Shown here piece after piece: positions 25,001 to 40,000 of a stretch of 64,000 nucleotides of DNA. The DNA lies in assembly GCF_016920785.2 (NCBI RefSeq), contig NW_024609839.1, positions 24,491,085 to 24,555,084 on the forward strand. Reading direction: 5' to 3'. Position numbers and translations under genes: made by a program. The notes below the pieces were generated by a model. It was given only the letters and a program-made list of their open reading frames with translations, had not been told where the DNA came from and did not search any database. Source of the DNA: Ixodes scapularis. Taxonomy: Eukaryota; Arthropoda; Arachnida; Ixodida; Ixodidae. Within the stretch, counting starts at the first letter, position 1; every line of letters starts with the position of its first letter.

Positions 25001-28000
25001 AGTATACTCTTAGCGTTGACTCGAGAAAGAACGGTCTAATTCTTGTCCGACGTCGAACACAGCAAGAGTAACAATGTAAATTGGCGAATAAAATAATGAT
25101 TTATATACAAGCATAGATACGCTTGCTTCTAAACACCCGACGGGAATGATGAACCTTTACAAAAGAGAGTAGTTCTCATGCGTGAGCTCTGCTCTTTCTA
25201 ACGCCAAAATCTAAAGCGTGCTTTGGTGGAAATGGAAAAGCTAGACACGCTCGTTCAAGAGAGCGTCTTGTACCAGCCGATCTGAATAAATGCACTCCAA
25301 GACCAGGGCGCGCTAGCTAATAAGATGCCATATTTGCCTGTCTCACCACACATGTGATCTTCTTTTGGAGACGCACTTTTAAGCATAGTAAACGCATTCT
25401 AATCCCGCAATGGTCATGTTTATCTTGCTTTAAAGATTCAGGTTTGAATATTTACCTAACAGAATCACTTGCGTACCTTCTTCATGTTACTTTTCTTTTT
25501 CTACAGGTGTCTTTGCCGGTCTTCTCCAAAAACCCCTCTACACTTATAACCTTCCTGTGTAAGTGTAACATGGTTTCTTTGTTTCTCTAGAACACTAAAG
25601 AGTGGTTGCGTGGCTGTGTGACCAAAATATTACCTGAAAAATTAACGAAATCAACAAACATATTAATTAATATTAAACTTGTGTTGACAATTATTATAAA
25701 AGCGAGGAGTACAGAATGTGCCCTGCGTACAATATTAGTTCGTAACAGTTATATTTTGTGACGGTAGCCTTGGGGGATTTCGGGTGTCATGCACACACGA
25801 CACACTCATGTGCCTACCGTTTTTGTTTTTTTTTCTTTTTTTTTAAACTTAGATTGACAAAGACACGTTCAAATTTAGTAAGTAGTGACGTGCCTAAGGA
25901 GTATGCTTTAATGACAAGTTTCTACGGATAAGGCAAATGCTTTATTAGGGAATAGGTCTTACTCGGCGATGATTCAATTGCCTTGGCGCTGACATTTTTT
26001 TTTGTGTAGTTAGAACGGCTGGACGCGCACAACATCGGTGATTTTCCCTTTGAATGTGGAGGGGTTGCTGCTGCCATCTGTCGTCGTGGAAAAAAGTCGA
26101 GACAGAAGAGACAGCCCTCCTTATTGCATTTGCGAATCTGGTATCTCGGTGTATCGGCGGGAACCCATTGCCTCGGCGCAGGACGAAAGCATAGAGTAGT
26201 AAACTAAGCATAAAGAGTGGCCACTTCCATATGCCCCACTGCTCATTTGGCTGTCAGCGCACCTAGTGGCAGTTGTAAAGTTAGTCTCGGCTTCCTGACA
26301 AAACGTTTCCGTTTGCTACACAGCTAGACACATAGATTTCTGCTATATAAATGGGTGGATAACTTATATCATTGATTCCTGCCTAATCAGGCGGTAACTT
26401 GCGCCACCTAGTTTGCCGGGACTAACTAGAGTTTTAAATTAAGGCAGGAAATGATTGCCTTAAAACACGCGTAAATTATAAAGTCCAGAGCTGGATCATA
26501 CACAGCGTGCAATCAAATTACGACTGCACTCAAAAGCGAAAATAAAGGGGCAACTGAGCAAGATAACTGGGTAATGCCCAAACGGCTATTGTGACCACAA
26601 AGACAACCATTAGAAAAATAACTGTTCACGAGCGTCCGTGTGCGTGTCGCCAAAACCCCAGTCGCAGTCGTAATATTCTTGAAAACGTTCGTTGTCAAGA
26701 TTATTTTTTTTGTTGCTAATTTTCATAAATTGTTTTAGAAATATGAAAATAAATGGTAACTATTTCTGAATATTACAAATATAACTAATGTGTAAATAAG
26801 TAGGCACGAGCGCGCCAGCTAATGGGTATTGCGTACTCTTGTGCGAATAGTGGATTCTGAGTTGGAAGCGAATTCGAAGCGAATAGTGGTTTTGGCCGAA
26901 TATTTTCGATTCAAATATCGAATAGTTTTTCCACGCTTTTCACTACCCCTAAGATAGCGGGCCAGTTGGTCTATTATCACCTAGAAAAGTGCCAAAAAAA
27001 CACAAGGACGAGGAAGTAGACAGAGCGCTCTTGTCTGTCTATTTCCTCGTCCTTGTGTGTGTGTGTGTGTTTTTGGCGCTTTTTTAGTTGCTTTCACTAC
27101 CACAGCATAATGCTTAGATGAGAACCCAGCTAAACGTTTGAAGGTTGATCCACTTGTTCATTTATAAGCTAAGTTTAATCTATCTATATTTATGAACTGT
27201 GACCTCTGAAGGTCTGGTGTCTTGGAATGGCAAGTAAACGGCGGATTTGACATGAAATGAATCCTATAAAGATGGCCAACTATACCTAATTGAATGAATT
27301 TACAAATCTTGCTCTATAAAATATTCATTATTTAATCTCGAGTAGAAAAAGACTGAATCGCGCATGATGAACGCGGCTTGTAGGGGTCTTTCTGCCTAAC
27401 ACAGTGTACTCTTGCTTAACAGTTTAATTTTGATATTTTTACTACGATGTAGATATACAGATTCACAAAGTTGCCATTTATCTTCAAATACAGTCGGCAC
27501 GGGTGCACCATCGCGCTTTGAATGTATGCTTTTCTTCCAAGCACGCGACTACGATATTCGTACTTTTCCAAGTGTTTATCGCGGCTGGCTACCCCGTTGA
27601 GTGCCCTGCTTACCGAGCACCGATGTGATGCAGAGAAGCAACACCCTCGGAGCTCGCTTCCGCGGGTATTGCTTCTCCGCAGCGCACCGCTGCTTGGTAA
27701 GAAGCGCACTCAACGGGGCTAACCCGCCGCAATCAACACTTCGAGAAACGCGAATAGAACAGTTTTTCTCGAAGCGAATATCGAATAGTGTATTATTCGG
27801 AACTACTATTCGAAATTTCGAATATTCGCACAACACTAGTATTGTGAATGCTAAAAGCTGGGCCGTGATAGCGCTACAGTGTCCACTCTTTATGTTTACC
27901 ATAATTCTTTATGGTGAGAGCGCGACCGCGTCATCAGCTGGAAGTTCATGCATTTTCTCAGGCAAACCTCCTGCGCTGAAGCATTGAACAAACTGGGCAT

Positions 28001-31000
28001 ACCTATTTTGGCTAGTACAAGCTCACATGATTGAGCCTCGCACTACTTGTGGCGCTTTCGCTGTGCTTGTTTTCTTTCAGTGTAGTGCTGAGGAAAGTAA
28101 AAACGCCATTAGATGTCCGACATTGGCTAGATTCAACACCGCAAGAAAATTCAACGGCGCAAGAAATTTCACCGCCGCAAGCAGTGGTGGCATAAATCAA
28201 AAGTTCCAGGTTCATGCCACTGCTGTTAGGGTGGCATGAGTTTTAGCGCCACTGCTGTTAGGGCCTCTTATCTCTGAGTGGTGGCGTCAAAACATCTGGT
28301 GTTCCAACATTTTATTTCCGCCTTCTTCCCTTAGGACTCGTGACATGGCGTTTCTTCATCCACGCTCTTATCGTTTTAGCTCTGGCTTGCGCCTCGACAA
28401 CGTTCTTTTTTTTTTTTTTTTTGCATTTTCTATGTTATCGCGTTCCGCACCTGAGTAGGCACGCTTCTACATATGCGACAGTTTGAGACGTTCAAGTTTG
28501 TGCTTCTCAGAAAGAGTCCTAACAAGAGCCTTGTTGCAGCCCCTCGTGTGCAAAGCAAAAGGCCTATCAGGGTTTCCAAACTGCTTTGGGAAGATATGGC
28601 GCTGAAGGCGCGCTGTTTAATGCAAGTAAACGGAATAGGATCTATTCTCATAGTGAAATGTTTGGCTTTACATCTTACGAGGATGCTTGTAATGCATTGA
28701 GTTTTAGTGCTCTTAGATTGCGAGGAGCCCTGTTAAGTAACGACGGATTTTGTCTGAAATAAGTAAGATTTGTTTTAGAAAAATCTATATTTCTACAGTT
28801 GCGTCGGCATTGTTTTTTTATCTGCCTATGTTTGTGTCTGCATTTTTTTGGCGTTTTCTTGCAGGCGCGCGGCAGGGGGCACGCTCGCGGGAGGGCATAA
28901 ACGGGGAGTCGTTTCCCTCTCCCCCCCTCCCCGCGAGGGCGCTTTGAGCAGCAGTCGGACCCCGGTCGTTCACAAACGGATTGGGTTTCAGTTTGGGGCG
29001 CCGGAACACCCGTGTCTTGGGCAGAGGTACTTCTGTCCGCACTTGTGGCTTTTCAACGGGTGTTTTTTGTGTCCGGTGTATTTCGCTGTTTCGTGTACAA
29101 ACTTCGCTTTTAATCGAAGGAATAACTTAACTGGGTGGCGCCAGCCAGGCGGCCAGGAAAGCTCTACAAGGAATTTGGTTTAAACCGTTGAGGTGTCGGA
29201 GGGGGATCACGGTGACAGCTCGCTGATCATTGGGCGAGAGCGTACCACGTGACAATGGGCAAATTTGAAGTGATTGGTCTCTCTCTGGATGGAAAGGAGG
29301 CCCCTACGAGTCTAGAAATGAGGTGCCGAGAGGATTTTTCGGAGATTCGCCTCTTGAGTCTGGGGTTTGGGTTTTAATTTTGGGAGTGTTGTAACATAAA
29401 TTACTGATGACTTTTTGTTTTGCTTTGAAATAAACGTGGCCACACTGGCCATTGTAGACCAACCAACGTCGTTGTGTGTCCAGCGGGATCGAAGAACCTT
29501 AGTTTTTTTCTTATTCGACTTCCCGGGGGACTTCCATCAGGCGAACATCATCATTAGTCGTCATCATCCTGGCCGGCCCCCTCCCCTCGCAACGTTGACT
29601 AGACCCTTGCGCTAAATGAAGTTATCACAAAAGGAGGAGGTTTATCGAAAAGTTTAATCCACCGGGTGCTGTGCTGCGTTATGATGTGCCCCGCGACGTT
29701 CTGGGATCACCTGAAGGAACTCAACCTCGCGTCAGGCGGGAAACAGCTACGCGCGAGGGCGGCCGCCCGTTCACACCAGTCTCCCGTTAGTCACACGTGG
29801 TCCTGTTGTTTCCACTCTTTCGCACCTCATCTTGTGGCGTCAGTTTCATAAAAAAAAAAAAGAAAAATCTCCCGTTGCGCCGAGAGAAGTCGTCGGGCTG
29901 CGGATCGCAGGGTCCGGGGTTCCATTCCTGCTGATCCACTGGTGAATACCTCTTGTTACTACTAATTACGCCTAATTATGAGTGCGTACGACCGATTATG
30001 ACTGTAGTAATAGGGTGTCACGCTCTCAAGTCTGTACCGCAAGGAGAATGTAGCACAGCATATTTTTTTTTCATTGAAAAAAGAACATGTAATATGGTTT
30101 GCGAATGAAACTTCTAAAAAAAAACAAGAGTCAAGTTGACATTCAAATGAGAGGTAATTCAACACTAGGGATGAAATGTTCATCGTACAGTCCGGGGTGA
30201 GGGAGACGAGGAGCAGTCTTTTCTAGGGTGGCGTGGCGGGTGGCGCTGCCGGCTGGTTCTTTTCGCTCGCGGGTCCGAAACTCGAAGTGGTCGGCCATGG
30301 TTTCTGGATGGGTTGAGGACCTTGTGTAAAACTGCGGGTCGTCATAGTTCTTTTTCGCTTCTTCTTCTCCTCCTGCTTTCTACCCCGAGCTATCTTTCTT
30401 CCGCATTCGTCATCGTCTTCTGATTGCGCTGTTGACGTCAGCGCCCGTGCAGTCCACTTTTATCCCAATAATCACCTCCATGACTAAAAATACTCTCTTT
30501 TGATGATTATGCACTGCTGTTCTGAACTGTGTACGCTTTGTGCTTATCTGGTCGGATTTTTATGCTCTTCTTCAGACTCAATAGTGACACTTCCCGCTTA
30601 CACACCAGCCAATAAAACGTTAAACTCACTTCCCTACTGAAAAAAAACATTTGGCGCCCATATGAAAATAAACGGGTCCATACCGGTAACCGTTTAACCA
30701 TACTGGTCACCAGTTTGTCAAAGGGGTCACCCGTATGGCTCAAAGGGGTCCCCCGTATGAGCCATAACGGTCACCTATTTGGCAAACGGGTCGCTCGTCT
30801 GGGCAAATGGGCGACTCGTTTGGGCAAAGTTGTCGCAAGTTTGCTCAAACCGGCGACCATGTTGCAAACTGCACCGGTTTACTCAAACGGCTCTCCGGAG
30901 CCCGTTTGATATTGAACGTACAGATCGGCGGCGTGGGCACGCCTAGCGTTTCAGCCGTGGCAGCCAATGTTTTCCGGAAGGCTGGGAGCGCCGGTTCATC

Positions 31001-34000
31001 GATTTCAGATCGTCCGCGTAATGCAAGTAATTATATTTATATTTCAATTGCGCTGATTTTCGATTATACTGCAACTAAAACTAACACTTTTTTTTTTTTT
31101 TTTTACATAAACGCGCGACGTTGGTGAGCCGATATTTTTGACAGACCTTTAATACTTTGTCCATCTTTGTTGCCTCAATTTACTTATTCAGCTCGAATCT
31201 CTCTCGCAGAAGACGCGACCGCGTGAAAGAATGTACGTCTAGACTCCGTTTCACTTTAATTCAAGACGCAGCGAAGGTAGCACGCGTACACGCGGCTGCA
31301 AGAACATCGAGCATTGCGAGAGCACGCCCGCCGTTGCAGCACTCAAACTACGAGCTTGCGCTGAGTTCTTTCTTCGCTCGGGCGCAAGCCGAGCTTCTGG
31401 CAGCCCCGCCGCCATTTCCAAAGTCCGAGCGCGCGCGCGCGCGCGCGCGTTTGTTGTTCGGGACTACAAAAACGCATCTCCCTGGAATGCCTGGGGAGAG
31501 GGAGAGGGGCTGTCCCGGTGGTCCCAGCGCCTTGGCCTCGCCCCCTCCCTCCTCTCTTGTCACCCCTGTCACGTGACCCACAGCAGCGCGCGAGCTACAC
31601 GCTGATAAGCATCGAGATCCGGAAGGGCGCGCCTTGCAGCCGCTTTTTTCTTTGTCTGCTTGTTGTCAGTTGCTGCTCGAAGTTCGCTCGGCCTACCTGA
31701 TTCAATCTGTCGCCTAACCCTGCGGTCTTATTGGGATGTCTCTCGACAACGTATTGGATGTGCACCAAAGCTATCAGCATTCGAAAAGACCCACGTGTAT
31801 GTCGGCAACGAGCGATTCTTCAAAGAAGTCGCAAATTCTCGCGGTTTTGTTGGGTTCGGCCAATGACAGCTTGTGCGCCGCATCGTGTTGAAACTTCCAA
31901 GGAGCCGTTCCCTCTCGTTTGTGTTTGTGTGGTTGTCCTGCTTTGACCGTGTCGACAAATATCACGGATTACCTCTTTCAAGTCCACTATTGTTATGGTA
32001 AGTGCACTGCAACCTACGTGTTGGCAACGATTGACCGTTATTCTACGCGTACTCTTCTAAATTATCTAAAGAATTATGCAGCGCCTATTCGCGCGGCAGC
32101 CAGGAGAATAATTTCCCCGAAAGTCTACCTGTAGTGTTCACAGATCGCTTGCACGTTTGTACTTGTCTACAGAAGAGGTAATAAACTTCGAGGAGAATTG
32201 AAAACAATCTTTTGTGTCGGTTTTCCTGTCCACTTACAAGCACCTACGCGAGTGCATTTGTTCTACGTGTTTTCTCCATGTTATAAATACGTTTATGAGT
32301 TTCGGGACGTCTTAAATATGTTTAAGATAACCAACCTTCCAGACGATACTCATTTAGGGCTATCGCATAATTTGCCATTTCGAAGGGCACGTTCAAACGT
32401 GTGGTCACGTGCCATGTCGAACGGGTACTCGTACCATACGGCACCCGTATCAAACGGGCACCTGTATCAAACGGGTACCGTTTCGAACGGGTACCGTTTC
32501 CAAACGGGTACCCGTATCCCATAATCACGTTTGATCCAAACGGATCGACAGGTTTGATTCAAACGGGCGACCAGTTTGCCACCCGTTTGAATTTCAAATG
32601 TTTTTTTTCGGTAGGGTTGTTCTTCCATAAAGTAGTACATACATTAAGAAATATCTACAAATAACTATAATTCTAACCGAGTTGAAGACCAATTCGAATA
32701 AAAATATTATTTCAAACCAGAAAAATAGTTGTTTTTTTCGCGTGTACGCATTGCAGGCCGCATCTTCTTAGGGAAGTAATATATATATATATCGATATTA
32801 CCGGTCTACTTTTCAGCACGTAATACTATCAATGGGACATTCTGGTAGCCGGCATTAACAGAGTAACCGAACGTATATAGCACACCTCAACAGCACTTAT
32901 TCAATATGCGAAATTGAACGTTGAACATTTAATTGCCTACATATTATCCTGTGATTTCAGTGCGGTCGCTATGGGAACTGTCGGATGGTTTACAGGACAT
33001 GAACTCATTCATGCGTTAGATACACAGGGTGAGTGTTTGTGATTCCTATGAATGTTATTAGCCTGGCTACCAATCTAAAGTCTCAGCTTATATGAAAAAC
33101 CCACTCGGAGTTGGTGACCGAGACTGTGGCTGGTGGGGGCTCAGTGCCAATGGAAGCGAAACTCTAACTTGTTTGACGGCCTAGGCTCAGAGATGCCTGG
33201 TTATAACCAAACAACCATAAGGTAACCTTAATTCTGGTAATGGCTAGGGAATGGAGGACCCTAGAATCCAGGGGACGACTGAAGAACCAGGCAGTGAAGC
33301 CTTTCTCTGGCCGTAGCGTTCAATCTGAGGCGATAATACCCTTAGTCTTGTCGAGAAATATCACATTTTTTAATACATGAGACTTTAGGCTTTGTTTACC
33401 TTAAATGACCAGACAGAAACAACGCGTCGGCTTCAAAATTGTGATGCTTCTTGGGTATTTCTATTTAATTAAGGTTAAGTAAACCGAACTCTTGACAGGC
33501 TGTTATGTTGTGCAATTTTTTTTTCCTGTATTACAGTGTGCTCTTTGGGAAGAAGTGTTCGGTTCGTTGCTTACTCATTCTTTATGGCAGGATGTATGTT
33601 TGATTCGACCGGAGCATTCAAGGACTGGAGGACTCCTGATGTGCGTGCGGCTTATCAGCGCTTTTCAGGTTGTTTCCAAACACAGTACTCGAGAATATAT
33701 GACTCAGAAGCTAAGGAACAGGTGCGTACGATCATTGTCGCAGAGAGATTTTTGGTTATTCGTCAATTATGCGCAACCAAAAAGAGGCTGTCAGCTTAAC
33801 TACGGCGAGCAAGTTTCAACTTGCTGAGAGTATAATTCTTAGTACTAGGGCTAGAAGCTTTGTGTGCACTGAGAATTATAACCTGGGTTAATTAAAGTAC
33901 GTTCTCATTCTCCTCTTTCTGCATGCAACCTCATGACAGTAAATTGGTGCCAAATGAGAAATTGAGCTGGAGCCTTATGCCAAGCGTACATCGACGCATT

Positions 34001-37000
34001 GATCAAATACGAGTCACAGTCAAGTGCTGACGCTGCACTCGAGCCCAATCAGCGTTAGCTGTCCGTACTAGAGCAATGGCGTAGACATTTGAGGAGAAGA
34101 GCATTCCTGGCCATACAAAACGCACACCTAAGCTGACAATGCAGTTTAATATAATAGCTCGTTTGATCAGTGAAACGTCTATTTTCGCGCAATGCGAACA
34201 CGCGCCCAACAATAGCCAAGCCCAAAGAGAGGGTTCGGCAGACGAAAAAAAGGCAGTTGATTGTTCTGTGTAGCGCTCAGCTGTCACTGCGCTGTCAACT
34301 TAGGGGTGAAAAGGGTGTGCAACGGGGGGGGGGGGGGGGGGGGGGTTGAAGATTCCACAAGTGCCTGTAGCGTCATCCTTCGCCCTCATATCCTTTGTTG
34401 TACTTCGTTTTTCCGGAACTTGGCAAAGAGCAAAAAGCTCCATTTCGAACAAGTCAGAGTGATGGAGACAAAGCAGGTGACAGCGCTTACCAAATGTACG
34501 GGGGCGAGAGCGTAACCCAAGCAGTGGGAGCAATTAGAAGGAAGTGCCCCTTTACCCGGGCCCTTTTTTGCGTGTCTCGGACGTCGCTTTCTTTCCCAAG
34601 AAGATTAGACCTTCACTCAAATTTCGCACAGCAGCGCCTTTCCTTTTTCCTGTTGATATCATTGCGCTCAACGAGTGAGATGGGGTAAAGTCGAGTGTCT
34701 ATCTCGGATGCGCTGATTGTTTACCCAGTTAGTTAATGTAAGAGGGAGAGTTTGGTGCGCCGGGCGACGTTCACGTACATTCGTGTGTTAACCGAAAACA
34801 TGATGGAGAATGTAAGGGTGATTTCCACGGGCAGATCCGGAGCGCTTTCCAAAATTCGTGGGGGGGGGGGCGAAATTCCGCTCCGTGGGACCCGCTCAAA
34901 AAAGACAAGCGGAATATGAACCCGATTTTTTCGAGCGAACCGCCGCACCCGCCCCAGACGGTCGGCCGTTAAAAATGGCCGCTGCTCGAACTTGACAAGC
35001 CGATCACCGCCTCAGCCGACTGAGCTTTCCGACGACCGGTCACAACTGTCACTGTTTAGCCGCAGAAATAGTACTCGACACGGGCCGGGCGCAAATATCG
35101 GTACCACGGAGCCCATGTCGCAGATAACAAAGATGACGTGAGCGTTCGCCACCGTCACACACCTTTCGCCCGCCTCGAAGCGGTGGGGTAAGCATAGCGA
35201 TCGCCATCAAAAAAGATGGCTGCTAAGACTTCAATAAACACAAAGAGGTAACAAACCGTCACTTGTACGGCCGCTGTCTAAACTGATCTCGCTTTATTGC
35301 ACGAGAAAACGACGGCGCCATGCAGTGTAAAAAGTTAAACAATCAGTGGTGGCCGAATGAACATGCCTCCTGCCTGTGCCTCCTTCAAACTTTCTGTCAT
35401 ATTTTTTTTTTTTTGTTCTTTTTTTTTTCGAGCACATATGTCAGCGCATACGACTTGCCACGCTCCAGTTCTGGCTTTGCATCCCTGATCCGCGCCAGGT
35501 AGAAGCATCCGAGACGCCAAAAGCGTGAAGAACCGACGCTTTAGAGCAGAACCAACTCGACGGCCCGGCCAGCCCAGCCGGTCCGGCGAAGTCTCCCATA
35601 ACCTCCTCGCCGCGCATGCGCACCGCCGAGTTAAAGGAAATGACGTAGCGCGCTCGGCGCTCCTCTGTCAACTTCCGCCACGCTTTCTAAAAACCCGCGG
35701 ATCAAGTTCGGCAGGATTCGAGGCGCTCCACGGGGTGGGCGCTGCCACGAATCTACGAGTAGAAGATGACTAACTCGAGCCGGATCTACCAGCGGAAGAT
35801 GCTCGCTCCAAAATGCGAGCTTTTGGAGTACTGAAAATCTGCGAGTGGAGTTAAAGCGCGCAGGTTTCACCCTTAAACTGCATTGAGGTTTCCGCAGCGT
35901 CCAACAGATTTCACACGCAATAACTCAATGATTATGCCGCAAGTGTCGTGTTTTAGATAGACCAGAGCGGAAGAACTCAAGTTGGGCTCAGAGTCATTCC
36001 GCAATTCAGCCATGAACCCCATTATATCTCAATAGATAAAATGAAGATATGAATTATTTTTGCACTCGCTTCATTTCGCGTGTCTGCACGGGAAAATATA
36101 TAGCTCACTGGTCTCAACCAATATTTCTGCACTTAATTTGCAACCTTTAAGAATGCGTGCTAGTTCGCATTGGTTTATTGCGTTTTAATTCACAAATTAA
36201 GAAACAAATTACCGGAAAAAAATGTTTTTCCGATTCCTTTGTCGTAGTGAAAAATTAGAAAAAGAAAACAGTCTTTACATACAAACATTGTCCGGTTCCT
36301 ATAGACCGACACGCTGTTCACAAACAAGCCCGCGTTTGCCCACATCAGGTGTCGACGGCACTGCGCATGCGCAGTGCTGTCGACAGCGCCACCGCAGCTG
36401 TGTGACGTCAGGGCCACGTGTTGGTCTATATGCAAATGCTCACAGCTTTGTAAATACAAAAAAAAAATTTCAGCTTCCTTGAGATGTATTGGTGTAACAA
36501 GTATTAAATTATGTTCATAGAGTTCAACTCTTATAAACGAATATACGTTTCTAACAGATGCACACAATTATTGTTAAATACCCAGTTCAGATCTAATTTT
36601 CGGGCATATTTGATATGATCGAGATATAATGTAAAAACGCAAGCATAAAATACCTATAACAGATTTATTCCTCTGATATTAGGTGCCCTGCATAAATAAC
36701 CATTTCATATTTTCACAATGAGCGAAAATTTTAAATAAGCACAGTATGTTAGGGCGCAAACGAGCTGATGATGAATAAACATGAGGAACTATAACCCTGA
36801 CTCTAGGGAAAAAGACGACAATGAATTAGAGAAAGACTAGGAATTTCAAAAACAGCTCAAGAAGGTAAACTGCGTTTGATATTCCTGATTTTTTTCCATG
36901 TGAATCATGTTAGGATATGCCTCGTTTAACAGTGTTAGCAACTCATTTTTTCCGGCCGCTTAATTTTCAAGCAATTTTAACGCATTATATAATAATGTGA

Positions 37001-40000
37001 CGTTTTTAGATGTTAAAGAAAAAATTATTACTACACTATTTTTTTTGTATTTACATGTTGTGCCTAGCTGAGCGGTGTGCGCACTTTGGGAGAAAACATT
37101 GCTGACAACGGTGGCCTCCGCATGGCGTCTAAGGTACGTATTCGAAATAACGACACGTCGATGAGTCCATAAGACGTAACCCAATCTTCCGTCGTCAAGT
37201 ATAAACAGAGACCCTCAATCTTAATTTTTAAGTTGCACAGTATAAGAAACAATCGCTAAGCTAACAAATTTAAAAATGCTTAGTTTTGAGCAATGCTATA
37301 ATATCCCACTTACAAAATATAAGATTCAAGAGCCAGGTAATGTAGGTATATGTAACTTTATATTGTGGAACATGACCATTGGCATTGTTTTACTTTAACA
37401 GTCTTTTCAATTTGTATTTCATGTTGAATTTACAAAATTTATATAAATGTGAACCTTGCATACTTCGTTCAGAACGTAATATCACAGTGACAGCAAACCA
37501 TACCGTTTCTATGGCGATCGCTAAATTGCGAAGCAGAATATATTGATGTGGTCTTCCATACGTTCAAATGGTGTACTGTTAATCAGCCGCAAATGAAACA
37601 TGGCTTGTATAAGTTTCAACTAATTGAAACGTTACCATAAAAATGTAGAAGGGATGTATTAAACCCCCTTTTTTCTTCGTCTGCAACGAGTGATTCTAAC
37701 CAGTCAACGAAAGTGATTGCCCTCATCACCTGCCTTTTTTTCGTTTTTAGTCATAGGCTAAAAGCACAAGTTTTACTTAAAGCTGACTTCGTCGTGCCGT
37801 GTTCGTGTCATTTTTTCTCTACTAATTCAACTCAAACTTGTGGGACGCATGCTGTGTCAGATTACCTGGTCTTTATAGCGTCTCTGAAACGCATGAGGAT
37901 CCATTCCTCGCAATAATCTCTTTGAGGCGCTGCAATGTAGCTTATATAAAGTACAAATATATCATCGCATAACAGCTTCATTTCGAAGTACTCTTCGTTA
38001 TTGGGAACGGTGCACACCACACAATTGCTTTGGTCACTGCATATAAAATATAGATCACCGCATACTTTGGCAAGTCTGACCACAATGATCAATTCGCTTA
38101 TCCAGCGTTATCTTGTGTGTTCCTTCTTGCTCTTTGAGGTGAAGGGGCTGTGTTGCGTTGGTGGGTGCTCCAAGCTCTAGCATCTCAGCCGAATCGAATT
38201 TTTATTTAATGATTTTCTGTCATCTTAAGTTGACATGTTCGTGCTTTTATATGGTTTTAAGAAAAACACTTGGTTATACCAGACCTGTTTTAAGATGTGT
38301 GGATGTGTTTGTGTTCGCTCTTTTTGTGTATATAGTGTGTGGGTTTCCCCTTTGAGGGGGTACCACGTAGAAACACAGGATTTCTGTGGGTCCGTAGAGT
38401 GACGTGTTTTATCGGCGTTTCGCCATCACACTTTTGCCCGTCGGTCAAACTAATAAAAAAAAAAGAACGGGAATATGTCGGCGCTGTCGCATCAGACAGA
38501 TTCACCTGGAGGGGGTCCCGCTGCCGTACAAGGCAGATTGCTGGAAAGGAGGAAGCGCCAAAAGAGAGAAACAGGCTCCGAGGCCAGGTCCTCCCACAAC
38601 GAGAGAGTCACCGCCACCGTTTGCGGCCGGCTTATCTAGCCTTCGGAAAATGGACGCGCCCGGGGTACGTGGTGTGGCTTAGCCTTCAAATGGGTCTCGT
38701 CCACAAGCAGTTCCAAGGGTGAGCCAGAGGCAGATTCACCCAAAAGGGGCGAAAGAAAAACCGCCTTGTTTGAAGAATGCGGGCTCACCTCGTATCCGGG
38801 AAGCCGCCGCCATAGCAGCCCCCTGGCCTGCGTGTGCTAGGCCTAGATAGGGAGGCGGAGAACACGTGGTTCCCACAAGTGTGTTAGAGTGTTCGATGTC
38901 TCTTGGTTTTTGGTGTGTTGAGATGCACCACCAGGAAGTCATGTTGCTCCTCAATGGTCATCAATACCCTACTGGAAAAAAAAAACATATGCACTCACAC
39001 AACTGATGTTACATAATACCGTACAAAGGACCGATATAAAACAATGTAAAACTAACTGGTTTAATTAGCTGAATTACCAATTTCACCTGGTTCAAGAAAA
39101 TCCCTCTTAACTTAAACAAGTATAATAATCATAAAGCGCACAAAAACATTCGACGGTGTTTTGCTCCCCATCTATTTATTTAGACTATAGATAATTGTAG
39201 TATAATAAAAATAGTGTGATTTATAGTACCATCGGACGGGTAAAGTATGGCAAACAAAAATGGCCGAACCATAAATTGACCTGTGCGTATAGAAACATGT
39301 TTTATGGTTGTTTCGTATGGTAATATAAAATGTGGGTCGTTAAATAAAAAGAACTCGGACAAACAATTATATACATAATTTGCTTTATCTTAACCAGACG
39401 GAGAAAAATAAAGAACCTTATTAATTAACCAGATATAAAATATAATTATGCTCATTTGCAGGCCCTGAAGGGAATTGTTATATCTAATCCGTTAACTGAT
39501 GTCAAACTGCCTGGGTTTGAGAAGTACTCAGCAAGAGAAATGTTCTATATAGCGTCTGCGAACGTAAGTTCCACTCCGAATTTGAATTACAAACGTATAT
39601 ATAGCATAAAACTGCACTAAATAAATGCATACACATGTACAACAATAACGAATTCCTCACACTCTTGAAAAATATAGTTTTCGGTTCGGCACGGTGTTGA
39701 ATCGATATATTTAGCAGGCTTTATGTAAGTGCCCATTTTACAGATTTTGCAGCCTTCTTAGCCCTCAAAGTAAACTTCTAAAATTATTGGCACAGCAGTC
39801 CAACTTGATTAACCACCCTCTGTAAGATCAAGACACATCCCGCTTGAGTTCCAAAGAAAGCTTGCAAATCGGCGCGGGGATTGTCTTGCATTCTTCAACT
39901 AGAAAATCAGAGCAGCTCTACGCGAAAATACGTCACTGCTCAAGAGTACAGAAAAGCGCTACATCGATGTTAGCAGTGGTGTGAAGCTCATTTGATAGAC

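Larger units (their letters stand above)
26834..27838. mobile_element. 1.0-kb TIR element with CGAATATTCG repeats and 8-bp target duplication
   Basis: Left end TACTCTTGTGCGAATA, inverted right end TAGTGTTGTGCGAATA. It is flanked by GTATTGCG (26826-26833) and GTATTGTG (27839-27846), a 7/8-matching duplication. Subterminal zones repeat CGAATA palindromes. Two hairpin repeats are nested inside. No transposase. Confidence 0.7.

Noticed and set aside
29885..29935. GGGGTTCCATTCC, tRNA T-loop-like
   Set aside because: No acceptor stem, D-loop or box A upstream that would form a tRNA.
37862..38092. 76-codon minus-strand frame with several Cys (CGDLYFICSDQSNCVVC)
   Set aside because: Looks protein-like but matches no family I know and has no splice or neighbouring support.
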